6,574 nt of DNA from Clostridia bacterium (GTDB lineage: Bacteria; Bacillota; Clostridia; Oscillospirales; CAG-272): positions 1-6,574 of the forward strand of contig JAFQNZ010000019.1 of the NCBI GenBank assembly GCA_017395715.1, written 5' to 3'. The translations under genes and the position numbers were made by a program. Below the pieces are notes generated by a model that was given only the letters and a program-made list of their open reading frames with translations, had not been told where the DNA came from and did not search any database. Below are positions 6,062 through 6,574 of this stretch, piece after piece (the stretch's first letter is position 1; every line of letters begins with the position of its first letter).

Positions 6062-6161
6062 GAGCGCGCCAAAAGGATTTTAATGAAAAATCACTTCACA
6101 CAAAAACTTTTTCTTTTCACATAATTTTTATGAAGTATTTGTTAATTATTGACACAACCAA

Positions 6162-6190
6162 TTGCGAAAACACACAAAATACGATATAAT
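6162..6190 (+). promoter_or_regulatory. Sigma-A promoter of pckG
   Basis: TTGCGA (6162-6167), a 17 bp spacer and a perfect TATAAT (6185-6190). Initiation near 6197 gives a leader of about 64 nt. The better -35 word TTGACA at 6149-6154 is 30 bp from this -10 box, too far to pair with it. The DNA upstream is very A/T-rich, as in an UP element. A small hairpin, TGGAT-ATTTCC-ATCCA (6200-6215), lies at the very start of the predicted transcript. Confidence 0.75.
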
Positions 6191-6260
6191 AAATGTGTAT
6201 GGATATTTCCATCCACCCGTTCCGAATCCAAATAATAAACATATACAAGGAGACAAACAA

Positions 6261-6574
6261 ATGACCACTAACAAACATGTACTTGCATGGATCGATGAGA
6301 TGGCCGCTCTTACCTGCCCCGATGAGATCGTATGGATTGACGGTAGCGAAGAACAGGCAGAAGCTCTCCGCGCCGAGGCTTGCTCCACCGGCGAAATGAT
6401 CAAGCTCAACCAGGAAAAGCTTCCCGGTTGCTATCTCCACAGAACGGCTGTCAACGACGTTGCCCGCGTTGAAGGCAGAACCTTCATCTGCACCACCAAG
6501 AAAGAGGATGCAGGCAATATCAACAACTGGATGGCTCCCGCCGAAGCTTACGAAAAGCTCGGCAAGCTCTTCAA
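6261..6574 (+). CDS. pckG: Phosphoenolpyruvate carboxykinase (GTP) (partial, C-terminus beyond right edge)
   Basis: Cytosolic enzyme interconverting oxaloacetate plus GTP with phosphoenolpyruvate, GDP and CO2 (EC 4.1.1.32), linking four-carbon acids to glycolysis or gluconeogenesis; in fermenting anaerobes it may run toward oxaloacetate. 104 full codons are present of an expected 600 or so. Recognition rests on the family's conserved N-terminal stretch: CPDEIVWIDGSEEQAEALR (19-37), LNQEKLPGCYLHRT (49-62), NDVARVEGRTFICTT (65-79) and KKEDAGNINNWMAPAEAYEKL (80-100). R69 in DVARVE should match the phosphoenolpyruvate-contacting Arg of animal enzymes (R87 in rat). The GTP P-loop and metal site lie beyond the edge. 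The ATG at 6261 has AAGGAGA (6247-6253) at 7 nt. It is divergent from the Cys-rich operon and has its own promoter. The ATP-dependent PckA family is unrelated in this region and is excluded. Confidence 0.96.
   Translation, partial: MTTNKHVLAWIDEMAALTCPDEIVWIDGSEEQAEALRAEACSTGEMIKLNQEKLPGCYLHRTAVNDVARVEGRTFICTTKKEDAGNINNWMAPAEAYEKLGKLF

Noticed and set aside
6149..6154. TTGACA as the -35 box of pckG
   Set aside because: No acceptable -10 box lies 16-18 bp downstream; the TATAAT is 30 bp away and pairs correctly with TTGCGA at 6162.
6140..6158. Rex-type redox operator ahead of pckG (TTGTTAATTATTGACACAA)
   Set aside because: The left half fits TTGTTAA, but the right half differs at most positions from TTAACAA, so the symmetry is not there.
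6117..6440. Minus-strand frames over the start of pckG
   Set aside because: They are shadows of the well-recognised PEP carboxykinase reading frame.

Overview
The window looks like chromosomal DNA from a Gram-positive gut-type Clostridia relative (Oscillospiraceae/Ruminococcaceae-like). This is inferred from four things: strong AGGAGG-type ribosome sites, consensus sigma-A promoters, a GTP-dependent PEP carboxykinase, and two small Cys-rich proteins that resemble families I remember mainly from Clostridia (DUF6062 and DUF6472). No mobile element, tRNA, rRNA or CRISPR array is visible.

Layout. (1) Positions 1-635, minus strand: the N-terminal two thirds of a sugar-type ABC permease, running off the left edge. 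(2) Positions 636-727: a short intercistronic gap with a strong hairpin that has no T-tract. (3) Positions 728-4174, minus: a very large (1148 aa) secreted protein with an extracellular solute-binding domain at its C-terminus and two probable carbohydrate-binding-type beta domains in front of it. (4) Positions 4175-4600: the operon control region, with a near-perfect sigma-A promoter (TTGACA, 17 bp, TATGAT), a pair of direct repeats over it, and a predicted leader of about 375 nt rich in inverted repeats. (5) Positions 4600-5016: a gap in which I see no gene. (6) Positions 5017-5995, minus: a two-gene operon, a 70 aa DUF6472-like protein followed by a 236 aa DUF6062-like protein, closed by a textbook terminator with a UUCG loop. 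(7) From 6261, plus strand: the start of pckG, divergent from that operon, with promoters for both sides in the 265 bp between them.

How the parts work together. The binding protein and permease form the start of one carbohydrate-uptake operon read leftward; a second permease is expected beyond the left edge, and no ATPase is visible (such operons often share one encoded elsewhere). The two Cys-rich proteins are co-transcribed with a 14 bp gap and both carry paired CxxC/CxxH motifs, so they may act together in a metal- or redox-linked task; their function is unknown. pckG belongs to central carbon metabolism and is probably independent.

The most interesting items are the long structured leader of the ABC operon, the unusual fusion architecture of the binding protein, and the internally duplicated Cys/His motif of the DUF6062-like protein.
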